Below are positions 6,888-13,674 of a stretch of 28,533 nucleotides of DNA, piece by piece. The stretch's first letter is position 1. Every line of letters begins with the position of its first letter. The position numbers and the translations under genes were made by a program. The notes beneath the pieces are model-generated. The model saw nothing but the letters and a program-made list of their open reading frames with translations. It had not been told where the DNA came from and did not search any database. Source of the DNA: Lutacidiplasma sp049802875 (lineage in GTDB: Archaea; Thermoplasmatota; Thermoplasmata; Lutacidiplasmatales; UBA184). The stretch covers positions 1-28,533 of the forward strand of contig JBARNH010000034.1 of the NCBI GenBank assembly GCA_049802875.1, given 5' to 3'.

Positions 6888-8232
6888 CGCTCTTCGCCTC
6901 CGTGACGGTGTTCGGCGCGCCGGCGGGCAGGCCCGCGGACGGGAGGTACGGGCCGGCAAACCCGCCGGCTCGCTCGTTCAGCCGGCGCAGGTAGCTGCGA
7001 CGGTACCGCCAGTGGAAGAGGAGAGTGACGACGGCATTCACCGCGAAGACTGGCCCGATCGTGAGCGCGATCGTCGGCGGTGAGATCGCGACGCCGGGCG
7101 TCTCGCCGCCCCAGACCGACATGAGGATGAAGAACCCGACGAGGCTCGTCGCGAGCCAGATGAACAGCGGCCGATCGCGCGGGTGGGTCCGTTTCGAGAG
7201 ATCGAGGAACGGCAGGAAGAGCACGTAGACGATCATGACGGTCGTGATCCCGATCGCGAGGACCGGGGTGATGCCGGCAAAGTCGAGGAATTTGAACAGC
7301 CAGAGGAAGTACCAGTCGGGCTCGGTCACGACCCCCGCCGCCGCGAGGTTGCCCACGTACGTCTGAAGGGTCCACGGCCACAATGCCGCGATGCCGAAGA
7401 GGAGGCCCACGTAGAACAGCCCCCACTTCGTGATGTACCAGAAGATGTGAGGCATGAACGGGACGGCTTTCTTGTCCTCCTTCTCCGTGTACCGGCGACG
7501 TTGGAGCGGGTCGGACGTTGCGGGCGGGGCGATCCCGTGCGACTCGAACAGTGCGATGTGGGCGTACAACAGGGCCCCGAGGGCGAGCGGTAACAGCAAC
7601 ACGTGGGCGTCGAACATCCTCGATAGGAGGCCCTGCGATGTACCGTCGGCGAGGATGAACGGCCCGAGGAGAGGGCCGAAGGTCGGTAGTCGGAGGGCGA
7701 GCACGAGGCCGACGTTGGTGGCATTGTAGGAGATCTGGGTGTACGGGAGGAGGTAGCCGGTGAACCCCATCCCGAGCGTCGTGATCATCAGGAGCGTGCC
7801 GACCATCCAGGAGAATTCCCGGGGGGCCTTGTAGACGCCGAGGTAGTATCCCCGGAAGAAGTGGACGAACATCAGAAAGATCATCGCGTACGCGCCGTAC
7901 AGATGGCTCGAGAGCAGAAGCTGGCCCATCGGAACCGAGTGGATGATGTAGTACGTCGAGCACCACGCCGCCGGCGCGACCGATTGGGTGCCGACCGGCT
8001 GCCCGCAGGCGGTGAGCGTGGTGTTTGTGCTCGGCTGGTAGTAGAGGAGGAGGAGCATTCCCGAAACGACCTGGTACAGGAAGGCGTTCACGACGAACGC
8101 CCCGGTCCAGTACGACGGTTTGAACGTGAATTCGGGCTGGGGCCGCAGGGCCCACTTCTTCATCGACGTCCGGTCCTCGACGAACCCCCAGATCCGGTTG
8201 AGGGTGCGATTGTACCAGTTCGAGAACGACAC
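6880..8232 (-). CDS. Cytochrome b (b6/bc1 family) of a quinol-oxidising complex
   Basis: 450-residue full-length diheme cytochrome b, joining the N-terminal b6 part and the C-terminal subunit IV part in one chain. Heme ligands are His110/His124 (13 residues between) and His210/His225 (14 between); the 14-residue second spacing is the b6-like pattern. The quinol-site motif is PDWYFLW (305-311), in place of mitochondrial PEWY. The start GTG at 8232 has GGAGGAG about 10 nt upstream overlapping the Rieske stop; the open frame continues to 8667 only as a shadow of the Rieske gene. It would form the quinol-oxidation site together with the Rieske protein encoded just upstream. Confidence 0.94.
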   Translation of the reverse strand: MSFSNWYNRTLNRIWGFVEDRTSMKKWALRPQPEFTFKPSYWTGAFVVNAFLYQVVSGMLLLLYYQPSTNTTLTACGQPVGTQSVAPAAWCSTYYIIHSVPMGQLLLSSHLYGAYAMIFLMFVHFFRGYYLGVYKAPREFSWMVGTLLMITTLGMGFTGYLLPYTQISYNATNVGLVLALRLPTFGPLLGPFILADGTSQGLLSRMFDAHVLLLPLALGALLYAHIALFESHGIAPPATSDPLQRRRYTEKEDKKAVPFMPHIFWYITKWGLFYVGLLFGIAALWPWTLQTYVGNLAAAGVVTEPDWYFLWLFKFLDFAGITPVLAIGITTVMIVYVLFLPFLDLSKRTHPRDRPLFIWLATSLVGFFILMSVWGGETPGVAISPPTIALTIGPVFAVNAVVTLLFHWRYRRSYLRRLNERAGGFAGPYLPSAGLPAGAPNTVTEAKSVE

Positions 8233-8243
8233 TCGTGCTCCTC

Positions 8244-9095
8244 CTACGACTTGAGGCCGAAGCTGCAGAGGATTACCGGCGTTTCCTTGGCGAGCTGGGA
8301 CGACGTCCCGACGCCGTAGTCCCCCTGCAGCGTGTTGAGGTGCCCGTTCACCGGCGGGCTGCTCGGCGTGATTCCGATCGCCGAGATGTTCCCGGTGGTC
8401 GGGTCGGCCGAGAGGATGATCTGCGGGAGTGGGAGGACGGCTGGCCCCGTCAGGTTGTTCGCTCCCGACGTCACGTCGTAGGTCGACCCGTGGCACGAGC
8501 AGTGGATGTAGAACTGGCCGGTCGGATTCGTGGGGGAGGGCCAGGTCTGAGGGCAGGTCCCGGGCGGATAGTACGCGATCGCCGGCGCGGGGCAACCGAG
8601 GTGTTGGCAGATCGCACTGTACGCCACGATCGACTGGTTCGTGCCGACTCCCCCAGCCACGTCCCACGCTCCGGGATTGCTCGCGCTGGGAGCCTGCCCG
8701 TTCGCCGGCGAAAGGTTGAGCAGGAAGTTCGGTTCGTTCCGCAGCGGATAGTTGAACAGGTACAGCAAGCCCGTTCCCACGTTGTACTCCGCCTCGACCT
8801 TGTCGACCGTCAATGCCGAGCCGTCGACGTCCAGCAACTGCGTGATCGGGTAGCTGGAGATCCCCACCACCGGGGGCTGGACGAATTGGAGCGTCCCCCC
8901 GACCAGACCTCCCGCGCCGGCGCCGACGATCCCCGCGACGGCGAGCAGCTTCAGCACGTTGCGCTTGGTCTCGTCTACGTCCTCATCGGGGTCCGCCGCG
9001 GCCACTCGCCGGAGCTGGCCGACGGGGAATTCGAGGTCCGAGTTCCGTGCGGTCACGAACGGGCAGGAGCTCGGACAATCGATCGAGAGATTCAT
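8244..9095 (-). CDS. Rieske 2Fe-2S protein
   Basis: 283 residues. Cluster box 1 is CQHLGC and box 2 is CSCHGSTYD, giving the two Cys and two His ligands plus the disulfide pair. An extended loop between the boxes carries one more Cys. A membrane anchor follows TKRNVLK at about residues 43-49, matching the Tat motif S/T-R-R-x-F-L-K except for Lys in place of the first Arg. The cytoplasmic N-terminus has Cys7 and Cys11 (CPSSC), unusual for the family. It receives electrons from quinol at cytochrome b and would pass them to a blue copper protein. The ATG overlaps the previous gene's stop (ATGA). Tat genes lie just upstream in the same gene series. Confidence 0.94.
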   Translation of the reverse strand: MNLSIDCPSSCPFVTARNSDLEFPVGQLRRVAAADPDEDVDETKRNVLKLLAVAGIVGAGAGGLVGGTLQFVQPPVVGISSYPITQLLDVDGSALTVDKVEAEYNVGTGLLYLFNYPLRNEPNFLLNLSPANGQAPSASNPGAWDVAGGVGTNQSIVAYSAICQHLGCPAPAIAYYPPGTCPQTWPSPTNPTGQFYIHCSCHGSTYDVTSGANNLTGPAVLPLPQIILSADPTTGNISAIGITPSSPPVNGHLNTLQGDYGVGTSSQLAKETPVILCSFGLKS

Positions 9096-9280
9096 CCCAT
9101 CGTCCTCCCGCGGGTATCCGGCACGGTGTCATCGGCTTCGTGAGGGTCAGGGATCGTCGCGTCGCCCGGAAGTTCGGCCCGCTCGCTCCCGTGGTACACG
9201 GCCCACGTGATCCCTATCCCCATCAGGATCACGCCGATCTCCGTCAGCGTAACGATCTGGTCGGGAGTGAGGACACTCAT
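9092..9280 (-). CDS. 62-aa single-helix membrane peptide
   Basis: Short gene with one helix at about residues 8-29 (EIGVILMGIGITWAVYHG) and an acidic tail rich in Asp, Glu and Pro. Both ends overlap their neighbours as ATGA: its ATG with the TatA/B-like stop, its TGA with the Rieske ATG. This strongly suggests that it is translated and coupled to the Rieske gene. No family recognised. It could be a small subunit of the cytochrome b-Rieske complex. Confidence 0.72.
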   Translation of the reverse strand: MSVLTPDQIVTLTEIGVILMGIGITWAVYHGSERAELPGDATIPDPHEADDTVPDTRGRTMG

Positions 9281-9666
9281 CGCCGTCCTTCTCCTTCGCT
9301 CGGCGACGCGGACACCGTCATCGACCAGGTCGGAGTCGGGTAACCACCCGTCCACGGTACCCACGTCGGCTCGATCGGCCGCGACGCAGCGAGCGGCGGG
9401 GTCGTCACGGCCGCCGGGATTCCGCTCGTCTGGGAGGGGGTAGGGTCGAGGCCGAGAAGCGCACCGCGGATCGAGAGCGGCCCTCCGATCGGGACGGGAA
9501 TCTCCGCGGCCGTCGTGAGCTCGCTTAGCAACTCCTGTTTCAGCCGCCCCGCGCGGCCGTACCAGCGCCCGATGGTGCGCAAGAGCTGGGAGTTGTCCTT
9601 CCCCAAGAGGAGGAACGCCGCCGCGGCGAGGAGGATCAGCCAATCGATGTCCGAGAACAACGCCAT
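9277..9666 (-). CDS. Divergent TatA/TatB-like protein
   Basis: 129 residues: an N-terminal helix (DIDWLILLAAAAFLLLGKD) followed by an amphipathic stretch (QLLRTIGRWYGRAGRLKQEL), the layout of TatA/TatB. The usual FG hinge is replaced by LGKD. The C-terminal half is Pro/Thr/Ser-rich and probably disordered. It starts 4 nt after the tatC stop, and its own stop overlaps the next gene's ATG. A more typical tatA lies upstream of tatC, so this would be a second, specialised TatA/B component. Tat identity rests on architecture and context. Confidence 0.7.
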   Translation of the reverse strand: MALFSDIDWLILLAAAAFLLLGKDNSQLLRTIGRWYGRAGRLKQELLSELTTAAEIPVPIGGPLSIRGALLGLDPTPSQTSGIPAAVTTPPLAASRPIEPTWVPWTGGYPTPTWSMTVSASPSEGEGRR

Positions 9667-9670
9667 CAGC

Positions 9671-10507
9671 TCACCCCGGCCCGGCGATTGCCCGGGGAGG
9701 CGGCGGTGCCTTGTCGCGCCGGGTTTCCCAGCGACGGGCGAAGAACGCGCCTCCGAAGTAGAGGCCGATCATCGGCGTCGCGATGATCAGCATCGTGATC
9801 CCCGAGTTGTCCGGGGTGACGATCATCCCGAAGACGAGCGCGGCGATCACCGCGCCCCGCCAGTGCTTCCGCCACACCGCGGCCTTCACGACGCCGAGCC
9901 GCGTGAGGGCATAGATGAAGACCGGGAGCTCGAAGACGACCCCGAAGGCGAGCGAGTAGAGGAGCGCGAACGTGACGAAGTCCTGGACGCCGAGGACCGG
10001 GCTCAGTCCGTCCGCGGCCACGTAGAGGAAGAGGAGGCGGAACGTGAACGGCGTCAGGTAGACGAGGCCGATCGCCGTCCCCACGGCGAAGAGGACGGTC
10101 GCCGGGATGCCGACCTGGCGGAGGAGCAGGCGTTCGTTCTTCCGGAGGGCCGGGACGAGGAAGCCCCCGACCTCGTGCACGATCCACGGCATTCCGAAGA
10201 TCAGGGCGACGAGGATCCCGATCTCCATCTGCACCAGGATCGAGTCGCCGACCCCGACGTTGAGCAAGGTGACGCCGGGCGGCAGCATCCACCGGACCAT
10301 GACGCGGAACAGTTGCGCGGCAACGTTGTAGAACGGGTTCGGCCACGGATAGGCGAACGGGATCGAGACGCCGAGGACGTCGAGGTGGAACGGAACGAGC
10401 TCGAACAGGAGGAGAAACCCGAAGATACCGGCGAGCACGAGGCCGATACGGACGACCCGGCGCCGTACCTCCTGGAGGACCGCCAGGATGCGGTCGAGGT
10501 CGCGCAT
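9671..10507 (-). CDS. tatC: Twin-arginine translocase subunit TatC
   Basis: 278 residues with about six hydrophobic helices, the usual TatC architecture. Conserved TatC-type features include the N-terminal LDRILAVLQEVRRRVVRIG segment, FGMPWIVHEVGGFLVPAL with basic residues after it (RKNERLL), FALLYSLAFGVVFELPV, and the late segment FGMIVTPDNSGITMLIIATP. TatC recognises signal peptides of folded, cofactor-loaded exported proteins. It lies between tatA and the TatA/B-like gene, upstream of the Rieske gene, a likely Tat cargo. Its ribosome binding site AGGAGGT lies within a predicted hairpin. Confidence 0.93.
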   Translation of the reverse strand: MRDLDRILAVLQEVRRRVVRIGLVLAGIFGFLLLFELVPFHLDVLGVSIPFAYPWPNPFYNVAAQLFRVMVRWMLPPGVTLLNVGVGDSILVQMEIGILVALIFGMPWIVHEVGGFLVPALRKNERLLLRQVGIPATVLFAVGTAIGLVYLTPFTFRLLFLYVAADGLSPVLGVQDFVTFALLYSLAFGVVFELPVFIYALTRLGVVKAAVWRKHWRGAVIAALVFGMIVTPDNSGITMLIIATPMIGLYFGGAFFARRWETRRDKAPPPPRAIAGPG

Positions 10508-10516
10508 CAGTCACCC

Positions 10517-10550
10517 GGGGACCTCCTCCGGGTCCTCCGACCCGGTCCCC
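10517..10550 (-). promoter_or_regulatory. Hairpin containing the tatC ribosome binding site
   Basis: GGGGACC (10517-10523) pairs perfectly with GGTCCCC (10544-10550), and inside it GGGT (10530-10533) pairs with ACCC (10540-10543), leaving a 6-nt loop and a one-sided 6-nt bulge. On the transcribed strand the bulge and inner arm contain AGGAGGT (10527-10521), the likely tatC Shine-Dalgarno sequence 13 nt from the ATG. Folding would partly hide it. Confidence 0.5.
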
Positions 10551-10613
10551 TTCGGAGGGCTCCGTCCGCTGTGATCCTGCGTTCCTCGGGCATGCCGGGG
10601 TGCGACGGTCGGT

Positions 10614-10817
10614 CTAGTGGCTCGGTCCGGGCGTCGACGGAGCGTTCACCGCGGTCTGCTCGGCCTTCAGCTCTCGCTCGACCTCGAGCCGGCCCTTCTT
10701 GAACTCGCCGACGGACCGACCCAGGCTATGCGCCAGTTGCGGGATCTTACTCGACCCGTAGAACAGGACTCCGGCCACCACGGCGATGATCAACCAATCG
10801 TCAAGAGAATCGAACAT
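10614..10817 (-). CDS. tatA: Sec-independent translocase subunit TatA
   Basis: 67-residue TatA: N-terminal helix DWLIIAVVAGVLFYGSSKIP, hinge, then amphipathic helix QLAHSLGRSVGEFKKG and a charged tail. The family's usual FGxxKLP hinge appears as YGSSKIP. It forms the protein-conducting assembly with TatC. A purine-rich GGGGAAGAG stands directly before the ATG, and an AT-rich CCATATCG (about 10851-10858 on the minus strand) about 37 nt upstream may be its TATA box. It would be the first gene of the Tat-Rieske-cytochrome b-oxidase series. Confidence 0.92.
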   Translation of the reverse strand: MFDSLDDWLIIAVVAGVLFYGSSKIPQLAHSLGRSVGEFKKGRLEVERELKAEQTAVNAPSTPGPSH

Positions 10818-10879
10818 CTCTTCCCCCGCGCCGAGAGCGGTCCGAGGGACGATATGGCGTTCGTACGGGAGGAACGGAC

Positions 10880-10900
10880 GGGTACGGAAAGTCCGTACCC
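10880..10900. terminator. 9-bp perfect hairpin between the PhoU-like gene and tatA
   Basis: GGGTACGGA (10880-10888), loop AAG, TCCGTACCC (10892-10900). It lies 16 nt after the stop of the AbrB-PhoU gene and upstream of the presumed tatA TATA box. There is no T-run after it on the minus strand, so it could equally be a protein-binding palindrome for tatA control. Confidence 0.4.
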
Positions 10901-10916
10901 CCCGCAGATAAGTGGT

Positions 10917-11960
10917 TCAGGCCGCCTCGACCATCACGGTCTCGGTCCCGGCCGAGACGGCCCGATCGATCGCGATCTCCGCGAGCAGCGAGAGACAGCC
11001 GGCGCCACGGCCGAGGAGCAGCGAGGCGGCCCTCAGCCCCCCCTTATGCGTCGGGCTCCCCCGACGGTCGGCCGCGACCTCGACCAATGAGGCGAGACGG
11101 GTGGTCTCGTGGAACACCTCGCACGCGTGGTCGAGCGACGGATGCATCAGCGTCTCGACGACGGCCTTGAGGTGGACCTTCATGTCCGGGAGCACGACCG
11201 CGAGCGCGTCGGTCGAGTCCTTCGGGAGCTTCGCCGCCTCGTCGTTCACGGTACGGAGCGTGCCCGAGAACAACTCCGAGAGTTCGGCCAGCGCGTGGAC
11301 CACGACGCGCCACTCGAGCAGTTGACGGGGGTCGGGACTTCCGATGCGGCGGGCCAGCGACCAGTCGCGGCTCGCCAGGAAGAGCTGCCGAACGAGGAGC
11401 GCGAGCACCTTGCTGCCCTCCTCCTCGAGGGTCGAGATCCGCCGGCTCCGCTGCCGTCGGGTCAGCACCTCCTCGGTCTCCTCGAGGAAGGCGACGAGGA
11501 TCATTTTCATCCGCTGCACGAGTTGCGGCAGGCCGTACTTCGATGGGTCGATGAAATTTTGGAGGACGACCCGGGTCGGTTCCTGCGCCACGACCGAAAC
11601 CCCGAGCAATCCGCGGGCGGTCTGGAGTAGTTCTTCGACCCGCTCGGGGGCCAGTGGCAAGTCCGTCCGGATCTCGATCGCGTCGTGACCGACTCGATAG
11701 GCGCCCACGACCAAGCGTTCGAGCACTCCCGGCGTGTCGAACGAACGCGCGGTGACCAGGTACGGGGCCCCGCTCACGGTCGCGCCCGGCAACGGCGCCG
11801 GCTTGAGGTAGAGCGTTCCGTCGTCGTTCTGGTCGAACACGACGAGGTCGCCCGGCCGCAGGTTCATCGCCTCCGCCCAAGGTTTCGGCAAAGTAACGGC
11901 GATCGACGAGTGTCCCGCTTTCAGTACGCGTCGCTCCCGGCTCGGTGCTCCCCACGCCAT
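10917..11960 (-). CDS. AbrB-PhoU domain regulator (phosphate-uptake-regulator-like)
   Basis: 347 residues. Residues about 7-52 form a SpoVT/AbrB swapped-hairpin DNA-binding domain (KAGHSSIAVTLPKPWAEAMN, then GDLVVFDQNDDGTLYLKP). The rest is helical and resembles PhoU-like domains (VQRMKMILVAFLEETEEVL; ALAELSELFSGTLRTVND). This fusion is common in archaea and is usually annotated as a phosphate uptake regulator, although few have been tested. No phosphate transporter genes are nearby; the neighbours are Tat, cupredoxin and oxidase genes. A perfect dyad covers its promoter, so autoregulation is plausible. The ATG at 11960 has only a weak ribosome binding site. Confidence 0.85.
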   Translation of the reverse strand: MAWGAPSRERRVLKAGHSSIAVTLPKPWAEAMNLRPGDLVVFDQNDDGTLYLKPAPLPGATVSGAPYLVTARSFDTPGVLERLVVGAYRVGHDAIEIRTDLPLAPERVEELLQTARGLLGVSVVAQEPTRVVLQNFIDPSKYGLPQLVQRMKMILVAFLEETEEVLTRRQRSRRISTLEEEGSKVLALLVRQLFLASRDWSLARRIGSPDPRQLLEWRVVVHALAELSELFSGTLRTVNDEAAKLPKDSTDALAVVLPDMKVHLKAVVETLMHPSLDHACEVFHETTRLASLVEVAADRRGSPTHKGGLRAASLLLGRGAGCLSLLAEIAIDRAVSAGTETVMVEAA

Positions 11961-11972
11961 CGAATTTCCCCA

Positions 11973-11996
11973 AACCTACTACGAGGTCCGTAGGTT
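11973..11996. promoter_or_regulatory. Dyad operator-like repeat over the AbrB-PhoU promoter
   Basis: AACCTAC (11973-11979) and GTAGGTT (11990-11996) form a perfect 7-bp inverted repeat with a 10-nt spacer. The minus-strand TATA-like GTATAACC (about 11993-12000) overlaps the outer arm and lies about 36 nt before the ATG at 11960. A dimeric regulator bound here would block the TATA box and start site. It is a candidate site for the AbrB-PhoU protein itself (inference). Confidence 0.5.
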
Positions 11997-12032
11997 ATAC
12001 GAGGGGTTCCATTTGAGCGTTGCGCTCTCAAA

Positions 12033-12761
12033 CTATCCTTTGGGCTCTTCGGAAAGCGGTGGGGTGTCCGTCGATTCCGGGGGTGTTGGCTCGGCGTATC
12101 CGAGGCGCTGCGGTGGCATCTCGTAGGTGCTCCCCCGCCGCCGCCCTACCACAAATCCCAGCACGAGTGCGATCACGACCAGTCCGACAATCGTGCCCAC
12201 GATGATGAAGACCGCGACCCCCGGATTGGTGTTGGGAGAGACGACCGTCAGGTTCCCGGGGAGGTTCTCGCCGAAGGCCATGAACCCGTACATTCCGTTC
12301 TGGAAGTGCCCGGATTCCGTGCAGACGAACTCGTACCACCCTGCGCCCGGCGAGTGGAACGACGCCATGACCTGATCGCCGCTCCCTCCGGACGCGCTCG
12401 CGTTCGCATTGAAGAGCCGGGTCGGGGAGTCCCCGAACGCGAGCTGGTCGATCCGTGCCGACGACGTGTCGGTGGGAAGATTCACGCCCTGGATCCCGAG
12501 GATGGTGAAGGTGTGGTCCTGATTGTCGTTGTCGGTGAACGTCACCGTGATCGTGCTGTTGGTTGGGACCATCACGAACGTGTTCGGAGTGAACATGTAT
12601 CCGGTTTCGGCCGTGACGCTGATGTTGTCCGACGCGTTGACATGCACTTCCATCGCCGCGCGGGCCGGGGCGGTCGATACGAGAGCGACCGACGCACCGC
12701 CGACGAGCAGCACGACCAGAGCAAAGGTGACCACCGCTCTTCGGATCCCTCGCTCGTTCAT
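12033..12761 (-). CDS. Membrane-anchored blue copper protein (sulfocyanin-like cupredoxin)
   Basis: 242 residues: signal-like N-terminal helix (about 9-30), one cupredoxin domain (about 37-175), C-terminal helix (about 183-206) and a polar tail. All four type 1 copper ligands are visible: His83 (NQDHTF), Cys147, His152 and Met157 in CTESGHFQNGM. Several NxS/T sequons fit an exported, glycosylated domain. Role by analogy with sulfocyanins of Sulfolobales and Thermoplasmatales: carrying electrons from the Rieske/cytochrome b complex to the terminal oxidase in place of cytochrome c. It is read away from the oxidase subunit II genes across a shared intergenic region. Confidence 0.88.
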   Translation of the reverse strand: MNERGIRRAVVTFALVVLLVGGASVALVSTAPARAAMEVHVNASDNISVTAETGYMFTPNTFVMVPTNSTITVTFTDNDNQDHTFTILGIQGVNLPTDTSSARIDQLAFGDSPTRLFNANASASGGSGDQVMASFHSPGAGWYEFVCTESGHFQNGMYGFMAFGENLPGNLTVVSPNTNPGVAVFIIVGTIVGLVVIALVLGFVVGRRRGSTYEMPPQRLGYAEPTPPESTDTPPLSEEPKG

Positions 12762-12887
12762 TCGACCGCCACGGCTGCGCCGACGGGGCCGGACGGGGTG
12801 TTCCGTTCAAAGCCCCTGTGTACGTACCCCGGCCCCCGGCGCTTCCCGCGGACCGTCTCACCGCCACGGCGCGGTTCGTACGCGGGC

Positions 12888-12896
12888 CATATGTAG
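12888..12896 (+). promoter_or_regulatory. TATA box for a leaderless subunit II transcript
   Basis: CATATGTAG centred 26 nt before the GTG at 12918, the classic spacing for a leaderless archaeal mRNA, in an otherwise GC-rich gap. There is no Shine-Dalgarno sequence before the GTG. Confidence 0.6.
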
Positions 12897-12917
12897 CTGC
12901 ATACCCCCGTTCGGGCT

Positions 12918-13148
12918 GTGACGGAACGCGGCCCCCGGTCGGTGGGGTCCGCCGGGGCGGTGGCGATCCCCACGGTCGCGCTCGCGGGGCGGATCGCAAC
13001 GGGGGAGACCAATCTCCAGCTCACGGAGCCGCTCCTGTGGCTCGTGATGGGGATGTGCATCGCCGGAGCGATCGTCACGTACGCGTTCCTTGTTTACGCC
13101 GTGTGGAGATTTCGCGACCCGAACATGAAAGGGCGACGTTATGGTTAA
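12918..13148 (+). CDS. Separate first-helix part of oxidase subunit II
   Basis: 76 codons from a leaderless GTG. The clear membrane helix is at about residues 38-62 (LLWLVMGMCIAGAIVTYAFL) and ends VYAVWRFRDPN followed by basic residues, the usual end of helix 1 of cytochrome oxidase subunit II on the cytoplasmic side. The following gene starts inside the last codons (ATGGTTAA: ATG of coxB, TAA of this gene) and encodes helix 2 plus the CuA domain. Together the pair equals one normal two-helix subunit II. A separate one-helix peptide (subunit IIa) fills the same place in Thermus ba3 oxidase, with opposite orientation. A frameshift of one ancestral gene is the alternative. Confidence 0.8.
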   Translation: MTERGPRSVGSAGAVAIPTVALAGRIATGETNLQLTEPLLWLVMGMCIAGAIVTYAFLVYAVWRFRDPNMKGRRYG

Positions 13149-13599
13149 CAAGTACGAGGTCGCGTGGACGCTCGCGGTCGTCGTGATGATGGCCGGCATC
13201 GCGGCGTACTCCACGATCCTGCTCTACCAGCTGGACGCTCTTCCGAGCGACCCGACCGAGTATGTGAACGTCATCGGCCACCAGTGGTACTGGGAGTTCT
13301 GCTACTCGAACAACACGTGCTACAACTCTTCATACGACGCGACGACGAACACCGTCAGCGGCGGGGAGTTATGGGCGCCTCCCGGAGCCGAGGTCCAGAT
13401 CAACGTCACGGGCGCGGATGTCGTCCATTCGTTCAACATCCCTCAGTTGGGCGTCCGCATTGACGCGATCCCCGGTCGCACCAACCAGTTCGCGTTCTCC
13501 GTGCCGAACGTCGCCGCTGGGACCCAATACCTGATCCAGTGCACCGAGTTCTGCGGGGAGTTCCACGGAACGATGCGTTCGTTCCTCGGGATCACGTAG
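13141..13599 (+). CDS. coxB: Oxidase subunit II CuA domain
   Basis: 152 residues: one helix (about 8-30) and an external cupredoxin domain holding the binuclear CuA site. All ligands are present: His96 (VVHSFNI), Cys134, Glu136, Cys138, His142 and Met145 in CTEFCGEFHGTM. The aromatic HQWYWEF (47-53) is the electron-entry patch, and LGVRIDAIPG matches the family. It lacks the first helix, which the overlapping upstream gene supplies. There is an extra Cys pair (FCYSNNTC) after the aromatic motif and no C-terminal cytochrome c domain. The donor is therefore probably a blue copper protein. It is about 7 kb from subunit I and on the other strand. Confidence 0.95.
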   Translation: MVNKYEVAWTLAVVVMMAGIAAYSTILLYQLDALPSDPTEYVNVIGHQWYWEFCYSNNTCYNSSYDATTNTVSGGELWAPPGAEVQINVTGADVVHSFNIPQLGVRIDAIPGRTNQFAFSVPNVAAGTQYLIQCTEFCGEFHGTMRSFLGIT

Positions 13600-13601
13600 G
13601 G

Positions 13602-13672
13602 CTTCGCTCCCGAGCCCCGATCCCGTCGTCACTCGAGACGAGCAGCCGGTAGAGACCGCCTCGGGAGTGAAG
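13602..13672. terminator. Long inverted repeat between convergent genes
   Basis: CTTCGCTCCCGAG (13602-13614) and CTCGGGAGTGAAG (13660-13672) pair over 13 positions with a single G/T wobble, and a smaller stem TCGTC/GACGA with a 6-nt loop lies between them. It fills nearly the whole gap between the coxB stop and the stop of the opposing cupredoxin gene, so it is probably a two-way transcription end or mRNA 3' stabiliser. Confidence 0.5.
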
Positions 13673-13674
13673 GA

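Noticed and set aside
10917..11960. Phosphate-transport operon regulator in the strict sense
   Set aside because: The domain fusion is usually labelled so, but there is no pst or other phosphate gene in the window, so only the domain-based name is used.
13141..13148. Simple sequencing frameshift splitting coxB
   Set aside because: Not excluded, but the break lies exactly between the two helices, the second gene has its own ATG, and a clean ATGGTTAA overlap is like other coupled junctions here; kept as a finding with this alternative stated.
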